Below are positions 54,029 through 63,873 of a DNA stretch of 64,000 bases, piece after piece. This stretch comes from Gammaproteobacteria bacterium (lineage in GTDB: Bacteria; Pseudomonadota; Gammaproteobacteria; Pseudomonadales; Pseudohongiellaceae), in the NCBI GenBank assembly GCA_041395725.1, contig JAWKZW010000001.1, positions 4,098,501 through 4,162,500 on the forward strand, written 5' to 3'. The notes under the pieces were generated by a model. It was given only the letters and a program-made list of their open reading frames with translations, was not told the DNA's origin and searched no databases. Numbering within the stretch: position 1 is the first letter of the stretch; every line of letters begins with the position of its first letter. Position numbers and translations under genes: made by a program.

Positions 54029-55513
54029 TTATCCGCTCCGGCGGGATTGGCTTTCACTGCCGAGGGCCTGCACCTGATCAAATTCAGCCAGAATCTCGCC
54101 ATCTGCCTGGGGAGCCAGCCTGGAGACGCCCCCGATCACCAGTGACGCAATGGCGAAGCCGGGCACCATCTCGTAGAGGTCAAACCACCCGCCCTCCAGG
54201 CTCGACCACAGGACAACGGTCACCGCTCCGGAAAGCATCCCCGCGATAGCTGCCAGCCCGGTCATCTGGCGCCAAAACAGGGAGAACAGAATCACCGGGC
54301 CGAATGAGGCGCCGAATCCAGCCCAGGCATAACTGACCAGGTCCAGTACCCGACTGTCACGATCACTGGCAATAATGACAGCGACCAGGGCAATGCCTAT
54401 GACCGCCGCCCTGCTCACCAGCAGCAATTCTTTTTTGCCGGCCCCGGGCCGGATGAACACCCGGTAGAAGTCTTCGCTGATCACGCTGGAGGACACCAGC
54501 AATTGCGAGTCGATGGTGGACATGATGGCCGACAGAATAGCCGCCGAGATAATCCCGGCGACCCAGGGATTGAACAGGGTCTGGCTCAGGGCAATAAACA
54601 CGGTTTCCGGATTATCCAGCGGTTGCTCCGAGAAATAGGCCATGCCGGCCAGGCCCGTGCTCACTGAGCCGATCAGCACAATAACCATCCAGCTCATGGC
54701 CACCCGTCGCGCCGCCACCAATCTGGCCGGGCTTTCTATCGCCATAAAGCGGGCGAGGATATGGGGCTGCCCGAAATAGCCAAGCCCCCAGGCCAGCAGC
54801 GAGACGATGCCCGCCAGGGAGGTGCCATAGAACAGGCTGACACTGGCCGGGTTCACCTCTCGCAGCTGTTGGCTCAACGCGCCAGGACCGCCGGCGTCCC
54901 GCAGCACCAGCAGCGGGGTAAGAATTAGTGCCAGCAGCATCAACAAGGCCTGCAGGGCATCAGTCCAGCTGACCGCCAGAAAGCCCCCGACAAAGGTATA
55001 GGAAACGATGACCAGGGCGCCGAGGGACAGCGCTACCCGGTAATCGAGGCCGAAGCTGCTTTCAAACAGAATCGCACCGCCTACCAGTCCCGAGGCGGTG
55101 TAAAAGGTAAAAAACAACAGAATAACCAGCGCCGACAGAACCCGTAACACGTGACTGCGGTCGGCGAAGCGGTTCTCCAGGTAATCGGGCAGGGTCAGCG
55201 AGTTGCGGGCATGATGGCTGTATACGCGCAGCCGTCGACTGACCAGCCGCCAGCTGGCATAAGCGCCACAGACCAGGCCGATACCGATCCAGACCTCACT
55301 CAGACCGGACAGGTAGACAGCCCCGGGCAGGCCGAGCAGAAGCCAGCCGGACATGTCCGAGGCCCCGACGCTCAGGGCGGTCACTGCGGCACCCAGCTTA
55401 CGCCCCCCGAGAATATAGTCATCAATATTGTGGGTGCGGGTATAGGCGACGACACCGATTAACGTGACCATCAACAGGTAAGCGACAAAGCTGACCAGCA
55501 GCGGTAACTCCAT
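54029..55513 (-). CDS. putP: Sodium/proline symporter (PutP family)
   Basis: 494 residues, about 13 transmembrane segments. MELPLLVSFVAYLLMVTLIGVVAY, then DDYILGGRKLGAAVTALSVGASDMSGWLLLGLPGA (the Na/proline site region of PutP) and the sodium-site segment SQLLVSSSVISEDFY. GAGG stands 9 nt before the ATG. A longer in-frame extension runs through a repeat element and is not part of the protein. The specific substrate (proline) is inferred from closeness to PutP; the window's other symporter is more divergent. Confidence 0.9.
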   Translation of the reverse strand: MELPLLVSFVAYLLMVTLIGVVAYTRTHNIDDYILGGRKLGAAVTALSVGASDMSGWLLLGLPGAVYLSGLSEVWIGIGLVCGAYASWRLVSRRLRVYSHHARNSLTLPDYLENRFADRSHVLRVLSALVILLFFTFYTASGLVGGAILFESSFGLDYRVALSLGALVIVSYTFVGGFLAVSWTDALQALLMLLALILTPLLVLRDAGGPGALSQQLREVNPASVSLFYGTSLAGIVSLLAWGLGYFGQPHILARFMAIESPARLVAARRVAMSWMVIVLIGSVSTGLAGMAYFSEQPLDNPETVFIALSQTLFNPWVAGIISAAILSAIMSTIDSQLLVSSSVISEDFYRVFIRPGAGKKELLLVSRAAVIGIALVAVIIASDRDSRVLDLVSYAWAGFGASFGPVILFSLFWRQMTGLAAIAGMLSGAVTVVLWSSLEGGWFDLYEMVPGFAIASLVIGGVSRLAPQADGEILAEFDQVQALGSESQSRRSG

Positions 55514-55549
55514 TTTGCATGATCCTCGAAAGTCTGCGTTGCGGGATGC

Positions 55550-55722
55550 CAGGGCCTGTTCACACTGACTTAATTGCCGCTGCTGGAGTTCATTTTTGCC
55601 TCCAGCCAGGGGGAATGAGTGTAGTTTAGTCGTTCTAAATATGCGAATTCCAACAACGCGGGAAGCGAAAATGGCCCCAGCCCTTCGGGTTGTGACAATC
55701 AAATCAGTGTGAACAGGCCCTG
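55550..55722. repeat. MITE-like element with 19-bp perfect inverted ends
   Basis: Terminal inverted repeats CAGGGCCTGTTCACACTGA (55550-55568) and its exact complement (55704-55722) enclose 135 nt with no coding capacity. Size and structure fit a miniature inverted-repeat element. It sits between the symporter gene and the SufR-like gene, probably displacing or adding to their regulatory region. No related transposase is in the window. Confidence 0.7.
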
Positions 55723-55851
55723 ACAATGGCACTTCCGGCTGAACAGCCGCCCCTTAAAGCCAGGCCACTGTCTGACAGAGAGGATTTACTACAGTAAACG
55801 CTATTGTTAATCTGCCGATACCAATAGGCAGTATCACGACGGAATTGATGG

Positions 55852-56490
55852 ATGAACCTCTCGGTCTCGCAGCAGAACATCCTGGAGCAGCTCAAACAGC
55901 ACGGCAGTCAGTCGGTAAAACTGCTCGCCAAGCGCCTCAATATGACCACCATGGGCATTCGGCAGCACCTGGCAGAGATGCTCAGCGACGGGCTGGTTGA
56001 GGCCACGGTGGAAACCCGCCAGACCCGGGGACGCCCCCTGCACCTGTGGGAACTGACTGAAAAAGGCCACGGCCAGTTCCCGGACGGCCATCGCGAAGAA
56101 AGCTGCGAACTGATCCAGGTGATCAGAGAGAGCCTCGGTGGTGACGCCCTCATCGAACTGGTGGACCGGCGCAGCGACAACCTGGCCGCGCAATATCAGC
56201 GTGTTCTGGCTGACAAGACTGACCTGGCCGAGCGCATCAGAACGCTGGCCTCGCTTCGCTCCCGGGATGGATACATGGCAGAGGTACGGCTGCTGCCAGA
56301 CCAGAACTGGTTGCTGATCGAGAACCATTGCCCGATCGTCGGCCTGGCGCAGAGCTGCCATCATTACTGCCGCGCCGAGCTGGCTCTGTTTCAGAAATTG
56401 CTTGGCGATCAGGCAGCAGTCAGCAGGACAGAGTACCTGCTGGAGGGCAATCGCCGCTGTGCGTACAAGATCGTCAAACTGCGGCCATAG
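55852..56490 (+). CDS. SufR/ArsR-like winged-helix transcriptional regulator
   Basis: 212 residues. N-terminal helix-turn-helix (QNILEQLKQHGSQSVKLLAKRLNMTTMGIRQHLAEM) with a wing (TRGRPLHLWELTEKG). The C-terminal part has the SufR-type signature ENHCPI...CHHYCRAELALFQKLLG...RTEYLLEGNRRCAYKI, with three or four cysteines (HC, SC, YC, RRC) placed to bind a metal or iron-sulphur cluster. It probably senses Fe-S or metal status; targets unknown. It is divergent from the symporter gene. Confidence 0.85.
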   Translation: MNLSVSQQNILEQLKQHGSQSVKLLAKRLNMTTMGIRQHLAEMLSDGLVEATVETRQTRGRPLHLWELTEKGHGQFPDGHREESCELIQVIRESLGGDALIELVDRRSDNLAAQYQRVLADKTDLAERIRTLASLRSRDGYMAEVRLLPDQNWLLIENHCPIVGLAQSCHHYCRAELALFQKLLGDQAAVSRTEYLLEGNRRCAYKIVKLRP

Positions 56491-56583
56491 GACAGGCTGC
56501 CGGGCCAGTTCTGGGGAAAATAAACCGCCTTAGTGTTAAAATCCCGGCTTTCCCTCCCGTGCTGTTAACAACCTCGGAATCTG

Positions 56584-57903
56584 ATGAAAAGAAAGCTGTT
56601 GATAATTATAGCGATCCTGACGGTCGCACTGCTTGTCATCCCTAACTTTGTGGGTGGCGGCATACAGTCGGCCACCGTGGATTCGCTGCTGGAGCGGATG
56701 TCTGCTGAAACAAGGGCGGCACTGGACATTGAGCAAACGCAATTCGAACGCGGCTGGTTCAGCAGCCAGGCCCGCATTGAAGTCCGTCTCGATGAACTGG
56801 ACGAACTGGCCGGTGAACCGGTTACCGTGCTACTCGACCTGGATATTCGTCATGGCCCCCTGCTCTTCACACCACAGGGGTTGAGACTCGGCACCGCGTA
56901 CGCCTACATTGCCCCCAGCGTCAACGGCCTGGCAATGGAAAATCTTGCTCCGGACGCCGCTGTAGAAACCCTTGAATCACTGCTGTACCTGTACGCCGGA
57001 TTCGACAGCACCCTGGAGCTGGGAATAAACGTTGATCAGCTTGTGGCCAGCAGTCCGGAATTTCGTTTCTCCGTGGCCGACATTCGGGGTACCTCTTTGA
57101 TACTGCCCGACCTTTCCAGCGCAGCTGAAGCTGAATTCACCACGACCACGCTGACCGCCACAAACGGTCAGTTTGACCTGGCGATGCAGAATCTGCTGGC
57201 CAGCGGGTCAAGATCTGACGTCAGCCGTCCGGTGTCCCTGGGTGAGAGCACCATCTTTATTTCACAGCTGAGCAGCAGCGCACCCCTGCCTCTTACATTA
57301 CATTCACTGCGGGCTGATTACCGGCTGAGCGATAGCCCGGGCAAGACGACGACAATGGATTTTTCGCAGAATTTCAGCGTCGGGTCGATCGACTGGGATA
57401 TGCCGATTACATCCTTTGACTGGCAGCTGCAGGTCAGCCAGTTAAGCCGCCAGTTACTGGAGTCCTACCTGCAACTGGCGCAGGAGGCCAGTCAGGCACC
57501 AACGGACGATCCGGCTCAGTCCGGTGCATCGCTCAACTATCTCAGTCAGGGGTTTATCCTGGGCCTGGCCCGGGAGGCTTTTCAACTCGACAATACGCTT
57601 CAACTGGGTGCCTTTGACGGCACCCATAGCCTGACTCTTGACATCAACTGGCCGGGACTGCCAGATCTTGCCAGTATCGAGGCCTTTGATCCGGGCGCAG
57701 CCCTCAACGCAGTCGCGATCACGCTTACCTTCGATGGCGATCAGGCGGCCCTGATGAACAGCCCGTTCGCCCAGACCGTGATTGACTACCAGGCGATGCT
57801 GGAAGTGGACGCAGGTCGCGTCAAAGCCTTCGTCAGCCTTGCCAATGGCGAGCTGAATATCAACGGCGACATCCTGCCCCTCGAACAATTTGTGAACCTG
57901 TAA
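56584..57903 (+). CDS. DUF945 (YdgA-like) family protein
   Basis: 439 residues. N-terminal signal anchor (KLLIIIAILTVALLVIPNFVGG) and the DUF945 hallmarks: TVDSLLERMSAE, FERGWFSSQARIEV, DIRHGPLLF, then AsmA-like beta repeats to the C-terminus. Family function is unsettled; it is membrane-anchored with a large periplasmic part. The last base of its stop is shared with the ygiQ start (TAATG). Confidence 0.85.
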   Translation: MKRKLLIIIAILTVALLVIPNFVGGGIQSATVDSLLERMSAETRAALDIEQTQFERGWFSSQARIEVRLDELDELAGEPVTVLLDLDIRHGPLLFTPQGLRLGTAYAYIAPSVNGLAMENLAPDAAVETLESLLYLYAGFDSTLELGINVDQLVASSPEFRFSVADIRGTSLILPDLSSAAEAEFTTTTLTATNGQFDLAMQNLLASGSRSDVSRPVSLGESTIFISQLSSSAPLPLTLHSLRADYRLSDSPGKTTTMDFSQNFSVGSIDWDMPITSFDWQLQVSQLSRQLLESYLQLAQEASQAPTDDPAQSGASLNYLSQGFILGLAREAFQLDNTLQLGAFDGTHSLTLDINWPGLPDLASIEAFDPGAALNAVAITLTFDGDQAALMNSPFAQTVIDYQAMLEVDAGRVKAFVSLANGELNINGDILPLEQFVNL

Positions 57904-60035
57904 TGAGCAAGAATATCCCCAACACGCCATCGTTATTCGGCTACCCCAGATATTGGGCCGAGTGCTTCGGCACCGCAGAATTTCTCCCCATGTCCCGACA
58001 GGAAATGGAAGCACTGGGATGGGACAGCTGCGACATCATCCTGGTTACCGCAGACGCCTACGTGGACCATCCCAGCTTCGGCATGGCCGTGGTCGGGCGC
58101 TTTCTGGAAGCGCAGGGTTTTCGGGTCGGCATAATTTCCCAGCCCGCCTGGGATAGCGCTGAACCGTTCAAGCAGCTCGGCGAACCCAACCTGTTTTTCG
58201 GGGTAACTGCCGGCAACATGGACTCCCTCATCAATCGCTACACCGCCGACATGCGTTTTCGCAGTGAAGACGCCTACACTCCCAACGGCGAGGCCGGCAA
58301 ACGGCCGGACCGCTCGGTAATTGTCTACAGTCAGCGCTGCCGTGAGGCCTACTATGACTGCCCGATCATTATCGGTGGCATCGAGGCAAGCCTGCGGCGC
58401 ATCGCACAGTATGATTACTGGAGCGATGAAGTACGCCGCTCGATCCTGCTCGACTCGAATGCGGATCTGCTGGTCTACGGAAATGGCGAAAGAGCCATCG
58501 CCGAAATTGCCCATCGAATCGCCCGGGGTGAAAAGCCGGCGCAGATGATCGATATACGGGGAACCGCTTTCCTGCGGGAGGAAATCCCCGACCAGTGGAC
58601 CGAGATAGATTCCACCCGTATCGACTGGCCGTCCAGGATCGACGAGATCCCCAATCCCTACGATTTTGATCATAGCCCCAAACCCAACAGCCAGGAGGTG
58701 CCTTCAGTCGACCAGGACGCCCCGATAAAAATCATCCCGATGCCACTGCAACGGCAGCACGAACTGACTCCGGACAACAGTTACATCCGCCTGCCATCCT
58801 ACAACAAGGTCAAGAATGACCCGGCCCTGTATGCCCATGCTTCCCGGGTCCTGCATCAGGAATCCAATCCGCATAACGCAAAACCTCTGGTCCAGAAACA
58901 TCAGACCCAGGACGTCTGGATAAACCCACCGCCTATTCCTCTGGAGACAGAAGAACTGGATGGAGTCTTCGACCTGCCCTACCAACGCCGCCCTCACCCG
59001 TTCTACGGGGATGCCCGGATCCCTGCGTTCGAAATGATCAAGACATCCGTGAACATCATGCGTGGCTGTTTTGGCGGTTGTACGTTCTGTTCCATAACTG
59101 AACACGAGGGGAGGATAATTCAGTCCCGTTCTGAAGAATCCATTCTGAAGGAAATCGAGAAAATCCGTGATCAGGTGCCGGGCTTCACCGGCACAATTTC
59201 AGATCTTGGCGGCCCCACCGCCAATATGTACCGGCTGAATTGCAAATCGCCCGACATCCAGAAAAACTGCCGACGGCTGTCCTGTGTCTATCCAACCATC
59301 TGCAAACATCTGAACACGGATCACAGCCCGACCACACAGCTATACCGCAAGGCGCGGCAGATTCCCGGCGTCAAAACCGTAGCCATCGCATCGGGCCTGC
59401 GCTACGACCTGGCACTGCGCGACCCCGAATACGTGGAAGAACTGGTTACTCATCATGTCGGTGGGTACCTGAAAATTGCGCCCGAGCACAGCGAAGCCAA
59501 TACCCTGTCAAAAATGATGAAGCCGTCAATCAGCGCCTACGACGAATTCAAGAAACTGTTTGACAAATTCTCCCGCAAGGCCGGCAAGAAGCAGTATCTG
59601 ATCCCCTATTTCATCGCCGCCCACCCTGGCTGTGAAGATGAAGACATGCTTAACCTCAGCCTTTGGCTGAAGGAACATGACTTCAGGCCCGACCAGGTGC
59701 AGACGTTTTATCCGTCGCCCATGGCCCTGGCTACAGCCATGTACTATTCAGGCAAGAATCCGCTTAAAAAGGTGCGCTACAAGAGTGAATCGGTGTTTGT
59801 CTGCAAGGACATTCAACAGCGGCGCCTGCAGAAGGCCTTCCTGCGCTACCACGATGAGAAAAACTGGCCGTTGTTACGCAAGGCGCTGCGGGACATGGGG
59901 CGCGCAGATCTAATCGGCAACGGTCCGCGCTGCCTGGTCCCGCCTGAAAAAGAGAAGACCAGGCACGTTAATAAATTGCGCCGTGGTCAGAAAACTGGCG
60001 CCACCCGCGCCCATAGGCGCCCCTCCCGACGCTGA
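57903..60035 (+). CDS. YgiQ-family radical SAM protein
   Basis: 710 residues. The N-terminal domain (GWDSCDIILVTADAYVDHPSFGMAVVGRFLEAQGFRVGII) is the cobalamin-binding-like UPF0313 part. The radical-SAM cluster motif is C389-x3-C393-x2-C396 (RGCFGGCTFC). The rest includes the TIM-barrel (ITEHEGRIIQSRSEESIL) and the distinctive HPGCEDEDMLNL and FYPSPMALATAMYYSGKNP segments, with a basic C-terminal tail. Function unknown. It is translationally coupled to the DUF945 gene. Confidence 0.93.
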   Translation: MSKNIPNTPSLFGYPRYWAECFGTAEFLPMSRQEMEALGWDSCDIILVTADAYVDHPSFGMAVVGRFLEAQGFRVGIISQPAWDSAEPFKQLGEPNLFFGVTAGNMDSLINRYTADMRFRSEDAYTPNGEAGKRPDRSVIVYSQRCREAYYDCPIIIGGIEASLRRIAQYDYWSDEVRRSILLDSNADLLVYGNGERAIAEIAHRIARGEKPAQMIDIRGTAFLREEIPDQWTEIDSTRIDWPSRIDEIPNPYDFDHSPKPNSQEVPSVDQDAPIKIIPMPLQRQHELTPDNSYIRLPSYNKVKNDPALYAHASRVLHQESNPHNAKPLVQKHQTQDVWINPPPIPLETEELDGVFDLPYQRRPHPFYGDARIPAFEMIKTSVNIMRGCFGGCTFCSITEHEGRIIQSRSEESILKEIEKIRDQVPGFTGTISDLGGPTANMYRLNCKSPDIQKNCRRLSCVYPTICKHLNTDHSPTTQLYRKARQIPGVKTVAIASGLRYDLALRDPEYVEELVTHHVGGYLKIAPEHSEANTLSKMMKPSISAYDEFKKLFDKFSRKAGKKQYLIPYFIAAHPGCEDEDMLNLSLWLKEHDFRPDQVQTFYPSPMALATAMYYSGKNPLKKVRYKSESVFVCKDIQQRRLQKAFLRYHDEKNWPLLRKALRDMGRADLIGNGPRCLVPPEKEKTRHVNKLRRGQKTGATRAHRRPSRR

Positions 60036-60124
60036 AGGGGCAGCCTCGTCCGTGAAACCTCTGCCGGGTTACTTACTGCGGGTTGCAGTAACTCCGCCGA
60101 GGTTCCCTGATATCCGTTTCCTTA

Positions 60125-61045
60125 CTACTCGCCGTTTTCCTCACTGCCATTTTCCCTCGCCTGCTTGAGGATCTCGACCATAGTATCGACACTACGCTTG
60201 TTGCGCGCCACCTCATCGAAATCCTTGCGTTGCCGGCGCTTGTCCTGCTTGACCTGAATCGCCTGTTCATTGGAGTTCCCCCGCAGCCGTGTGGAACGTC
60301 TACCGGTCGGCTGTGGATTATCCAGGTGATACTCCATGTGGGTTAGAATGCCGCGCAGAATGTTCATTTCCATGGTGTCCAGCCGGATACGGCTGAACAG
60401 GCGCCGCAACCGCTGCATCAGCTGCCGCGGGTTGTCAGGATCGTGAAAATCGAGTCTGACGAGCACTTCTTCCAGGTGCTGATAAAATTGTTCCACCTGC
60501 TCCCCTGTGGCCCACTCGAGATCCCAGTATTCATCTTCATTGACCGGTTCTTCACCCTGCAGACGCAGGGCATGGCGACGAATCTCGTAACAGATCACCA
60601 GCACGGCCGCCGCCAGATTTAGCGAGCTGTACTGTTCGGATGTCGGTATCTGTACATGAAAGTGACATAACTGCAATTCTTCGTTGGTCAGCCCGCTGTC
60701 TTCGCGACCAAACACCAGGGCCACCTTGTTCCCGGCACTGTCACGCACTACTTTTTCGGCGCATTCCTCAGGCAGCAGTACCGGCCAGGGAATCTTGCGG
60801 GACCTGGCACTGGTCCCGATTACCAGACCACAATCGGCGATAGCCTCCTGCAGTGATCCGTGCACGCTGGCATTTTCGAGGATGTCCAGGGCTGAGGCGG
60901 CCCGGCCCACGGCAACGCCACTTGGAAAGTCCTCCGGGTTTACCAGTGCCAGATGGAACAGTCCCATGTTTTTCATCGCCCTGGCCGCCGCGCCTATATT
61001 GCCCGGATGAGATGTGTTGACCAGTACTATCCGGATCTGTTCCAC
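60125..61045 (-). CDS. trmJ: tRNA (cytidine/uridine-32-2'-O) methyltransferase TrmJ
   Basis: 306 residues from a GTG at 61045, placing the SpoU/TrmH N-terminus at VEQIRIVLVNTSHPGNIGAAARAMKNMGL. The SPOUT motifs are VFGREDSGLTNEE and PTSEQYSSLNLAAAV. The C-terminal helical extension is typical of TrmJ, followed by an unusual basic low-complexity tail (GRRSTRLRGNSNEQAIQVKQDKRR). The frame is open further upstream; no strong ribosome site decides the start. It is divergent from the suhB-like gene, as in many gammaproteobacteria. Confidence 0.9.
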   Translation of the reverse strand: MEQIRIVLVNTSHPGNIGAAARAMKNMGLFHLALVNPEDFPSGVAVGRAASALDILENASVHGSLQEAIADCGLVIGTSARSRKIPWPVLLPEECAEKVVRDSAGNKVALVFGREDSGLTNEELQLCHFHVQIPTSEQYSSLNLAAAVLVICYEIRRHALRLQGEEPVNEDEYWDLEWATGEQVEQFYQHLEEVLVRLDFHDPDNPRQLMQRLRRLFSRIRLDTMEMNILRGILTHMEYHLDNPQPTGRRSTRLRGNSNEQAIQVKQDKRRQRKDFDEVARNKRSVDTMVEILKQARENGSEENGE

Positions 61046-61293
61046 ATTGAGTAACTCGTTCGCTGCCTTCAAATCCTTTCCACCCTTCAAAGCTGTCAGT
61101 CCTGCCAGTGATGGTACTATTTTTCCCCTGGTTTGTGCCCCGGCGCCGGTACTGCACCTGGCCGGGCAGAAGTATAACAGCACCGGCCGCTTACTGGTCA
61201 TTCTCGGCCGCAGGCTATTCTGCTATGATGGCGCGCTTTCCAGGTGCGTCCCCGAGAGGACAACGCCATTTCCGGGACTCTCAGGACTCCACT

Positions 61294-62070
61294 ATGCATG
61301 CTCTGTTAAACATCGCTCTGCGCGCCGCCCGCGACGGGGCCTCGGTCCTCACCGGACATTTTGATCGTCCCGATCGCGTCAGAATTCTGGAGACCCGGGG
61401 CAGCGAATTAATCACTACGGCACATCAGGACGTTGAGAAGACCCTGCTTTACCATTTGCAGAAAATCTATCCGCAATATGGCTATCACTCCTCGGCAACG
61501 CAATTACCCGAGTCGGGCACTACGAGCAATGTCTGGTTCCTGCACCCGTTGATCGGGACCGCCAATTTTTTGCGCGGCACCCAGGGATTCCTGCTTGGGC
61601 TTTCCTGCCAGGTGGACGGCCAGCTGCAGATCTCGGTATTTATCGACCCACTGCTGAATGAAGAATTTACTGCCATCCGGGGCAGTGGTGCCAGCCTGAA
61701 TGGACGCCGCATCCGGGTCAGCAGTCGAATCAACCTGGAAGACAGCACCTGTGCCATGGAATTTGCGCCAGGCCAGGAGCCGGGAACCCAGACCCGCCCC
61801 CTCCAGCAGGCCCTGGAGCAGCAGGTCAGGATCCGAACTACCGGCAATGGGATACTGGATCTGGCCATGGCCTCGGCGGGTCGGCTGGACGGCGGGATAA
61901 TCCCCAAGCCCCCTGCCGATCAACTGGCCAGCGTTGCCCTGCTGCTGCGCGAGGCCGGCGGGCTCGTCAGTGATATCGAGGGCAACCCCAAACTCGCAGG
62001 CGATCAACTGGTGTTCGGGAACCCCAAGTACTTCAAACAATTGCTGCAATTAGCCAGGCAACCCCGCTAG
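61294..62070 (+). CDS. suhB: SuhB homologue lacking IMPase metal ligands
   Basis: 258 residues beginning MHALLNIALRAARDGAS, as in SuhB. The chain aligns over its full length with SuhB/inositol monophosphatases, but the motif DPLDGT (D84, D87) is HPLIGT here (H84, I87) and the E67 position is serine; only the C-terminal D (about D209, PADQLAS) remains. Phosphatase activity is therefore unlikely. In E. coli SuhB also acts with NusA in rRNA antitermination independently of catalysis, a role this protein could keep. It is next to trmJ, the usual suhB location. Confidence 0.88.
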   Translation: MHALLNIALRAARDGASVLTGHFDRPDRVRILETRGSELITTAHQDVEKTLLYHLQKIYPQYGYHSSATQLPESGTTSNVWFLHPLIGTANFLRGTQGFLLGLSCQVDGQLQISVFIDPLLNEEFTAIRGSGASLNGRRIRVSSRINLEDSTCAMEFAPGQEPGTQTRPLQQALEQQVRIRTTGNGILDLAMASAGRLDGGIIPKPPADQLASVALLLREAGGLVSDIEGNPKLAGDQLVFGNPKYFKQLLQLARQPR

Positions 62071-62271
62071 GCAACCTGCACTGCCCATCTCAAATCCGGT
62101 CAGTTGTAGCCCAAGCGAGGTGACGGCGGCAGCCGCGTCGCTTTACTATAGGGCAGGCGGCAACCCCCGCTTCAGAGCCCTGGCCCCGATGGGGGCTTAC
62201 GACTCAGCCTGGCAGGGTAACGGTCTGAGCAAGCATTAATAACAAAGAAGAAAGAACTGGCAGCGGAGCGG

Positions 62272-63660
62272 ATGCAAGAAGGAACCAAGCGACACAGCCT
62301 GAGTCTGGTGGAAGCCCCCATACCCGAGACCCTGCGGCGCATGACAGCGCCAATGATTATTGGCATGGCCATGCTGTTCACCTTCAGCCTGGTTGACACG
62401 CTGTTTATCAGCTTTCTGGGCACTGACCCACTGACCGCCATCAGCTTTACCTTCCCCGTCACTTTCATGATCATGAGCCTGGCGATCGGCCTCGGTATCG
62501 GCACTTCCGCTGTGGTGGCCAAATACATGGGGCGTGCGGATTTTGACAAAGCCAAGGAAGCATCCACGGTAACCAACTATCTGGCGATCTTCTGCGGCAC
62601 GGTCACGGTATTGATTTGCTGGCTGTTCCACGACGGCATATTCCGCGCCATTGGCGCCAGTGAGGAAATCCTGCTGCTGATCAGAGAATATATGCTGATC
62701 TGGCTGCCAGGCAGCATTCTGCTGGTCGCCATCTTGAACAGCAACAGTATCCTGCGCGCCTGTGGGGATACCAAGACACCCAGCCTGCTGATGGCAGCAA
62801 GCGGATTGATCAATGCGATCATGGACCCGATTCTAATATTTGGCCTGGGACCTGTCCCGGCCCTGGGCATTCGCGGTGCCGCGCTGGCAACCCTGATTTC
62901 CTGGTTAGTCGGATTCGCCTACCTGAGTTACGTATTGATACATCGACTGGAATTGATCAGTCGCATGATTCCTTCCCGCAAGGTGTTGCTGGCGTCCAGT
63001 CGTGAAATGCTCCGCATCGGTCTGCCAGCGGCAGGCGCCAACATGATGACTCCGCTGGCGGCAGGGGTCATGACGGCAATTGCAGCCGGATTTGGTGAGC
63101 AGGCCGTGGCGGCGTTTGGCGTGGGCTCGCGCATCGAACCTTTGGCCACGTTAGTGGTGCTGGCCATGTCTTCCACCCTGCCACCACTGATCAGCCAGAA
63201 TTTCGGCGCCCATCGACTGGACCGCGTCGAAGAAGCCTACCGCCTGGCAACCCGTTTCATCGTGGCCTGGCAACTGGGCGTGTATCTGGTACTGGCCGTA
63301 TTCGCCGGGCTCATCGCCCTGATCTTTTCACAGGATCCTGCTGTACTCTCGGTGATCAAACTTTATATCTGGGTATTGCCTCTGGGCTATGGTTTTCAGG
63401 GCATTATCATTCTGACCAACTCAGCGCTGAATGCCCTGCACCGCCCGCTCGAGGCGCTTTATCTGTCGCTGGCAAGATTCTTTGTTTTTTACGTCCCCCT
63501 GGCGTGGCTGGGATCGCAGCTCTTCGGTATACCGGGCTTCTTCGCCGGTGCACTGACGGGCAATTTGCTGATGGCTGCAATCTCGCTACGGGCATTCAAA
63601 CGAGCCCTGGGGGCTGAAATGGGCCAGTCAGCGCAACTGGAGCAGCCCCGCTCAACCTGA
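62272..63660 (+). CDS. MATE-family multidrug/Na+ efflux transporter
   Basis: 462 residues with about 12 transmembrane segments in two halves. MATE signatures: LRRMTAPMIIGMAMLFTFSLVDTLFISFLG at the start, and in the second half SREMLRIGLPAAGANMMTPLAAGVM and FGEQAVAAFGVGSRIEPLATLVVLAMSSTLPPLISQNFG. It exports cationic compounds using a Na+ or H+ gradient. The stretch 62071-62271 upstream contains no gene. Confidence 0.92.
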   Translation: MQEGTKRHSLSLVEAPIPETLRRMTAPMIIGMAMLFTFSLVDTLFISFLGTDPLTAISFTFPVTFMIMSLAIGLGIGTSAVVAKYMGRADFDKAKEASTVTNYLAIFCGTVTVLICWLFHDGIFRAIGASEEILLLIREYMLIWLPGSILLVAILNSNSILRACGDTKTPSLLMAASGLINAIMDPILIFGLGPVPALGIRGAALATLISWLVGFAYLSYVLIHRLELISRMIPSRKVLLASSREMLRIGLPAAGANMMTPLAAGVMTAIAAGFGEQAVAAFGVGSRIEPLATLVVLAMSSTLPPLISQNFGAHRLDRVEEAYRLATRFIVAWQLGVYLVLAVFAGLIALIFSQDPAVLSVIKLYIWVLPLGYGFQGIIILTNSALNALHRPLEALYLSLARFFVFYVPLAWLGSQLFGIPGFFAGALTGNLLMAAISLRAFKRALGAEMGQSAQLEQPRST

Positions 63661-63873
63661 TCAGTATTTCTTCCGGCCTCGATATCGACTGGTCCCCTGA
63701 GCATTCAACCTCGAGCAGAACCACGCTGCCTATAAGGGTTCTGTCACTCTGAAATAACATTCCCCGGTTCATTTATGGCACTGTTTGTTTTATTCTTTGG
63801 GCACACTGCAGCCGATAGTGCGCTTGTCAATCAGGCACTCATAGCTCAACACCCTCTAAACCGGAATTAACCC

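Noticed and set aside
60073..60091. Hairpin TTACTGC/GCAGTAA between ygiQ and trmJ as a terminator
   Set aside because: Only a 7-bp stem with few GC pairs and no T run; not strong enough to call.
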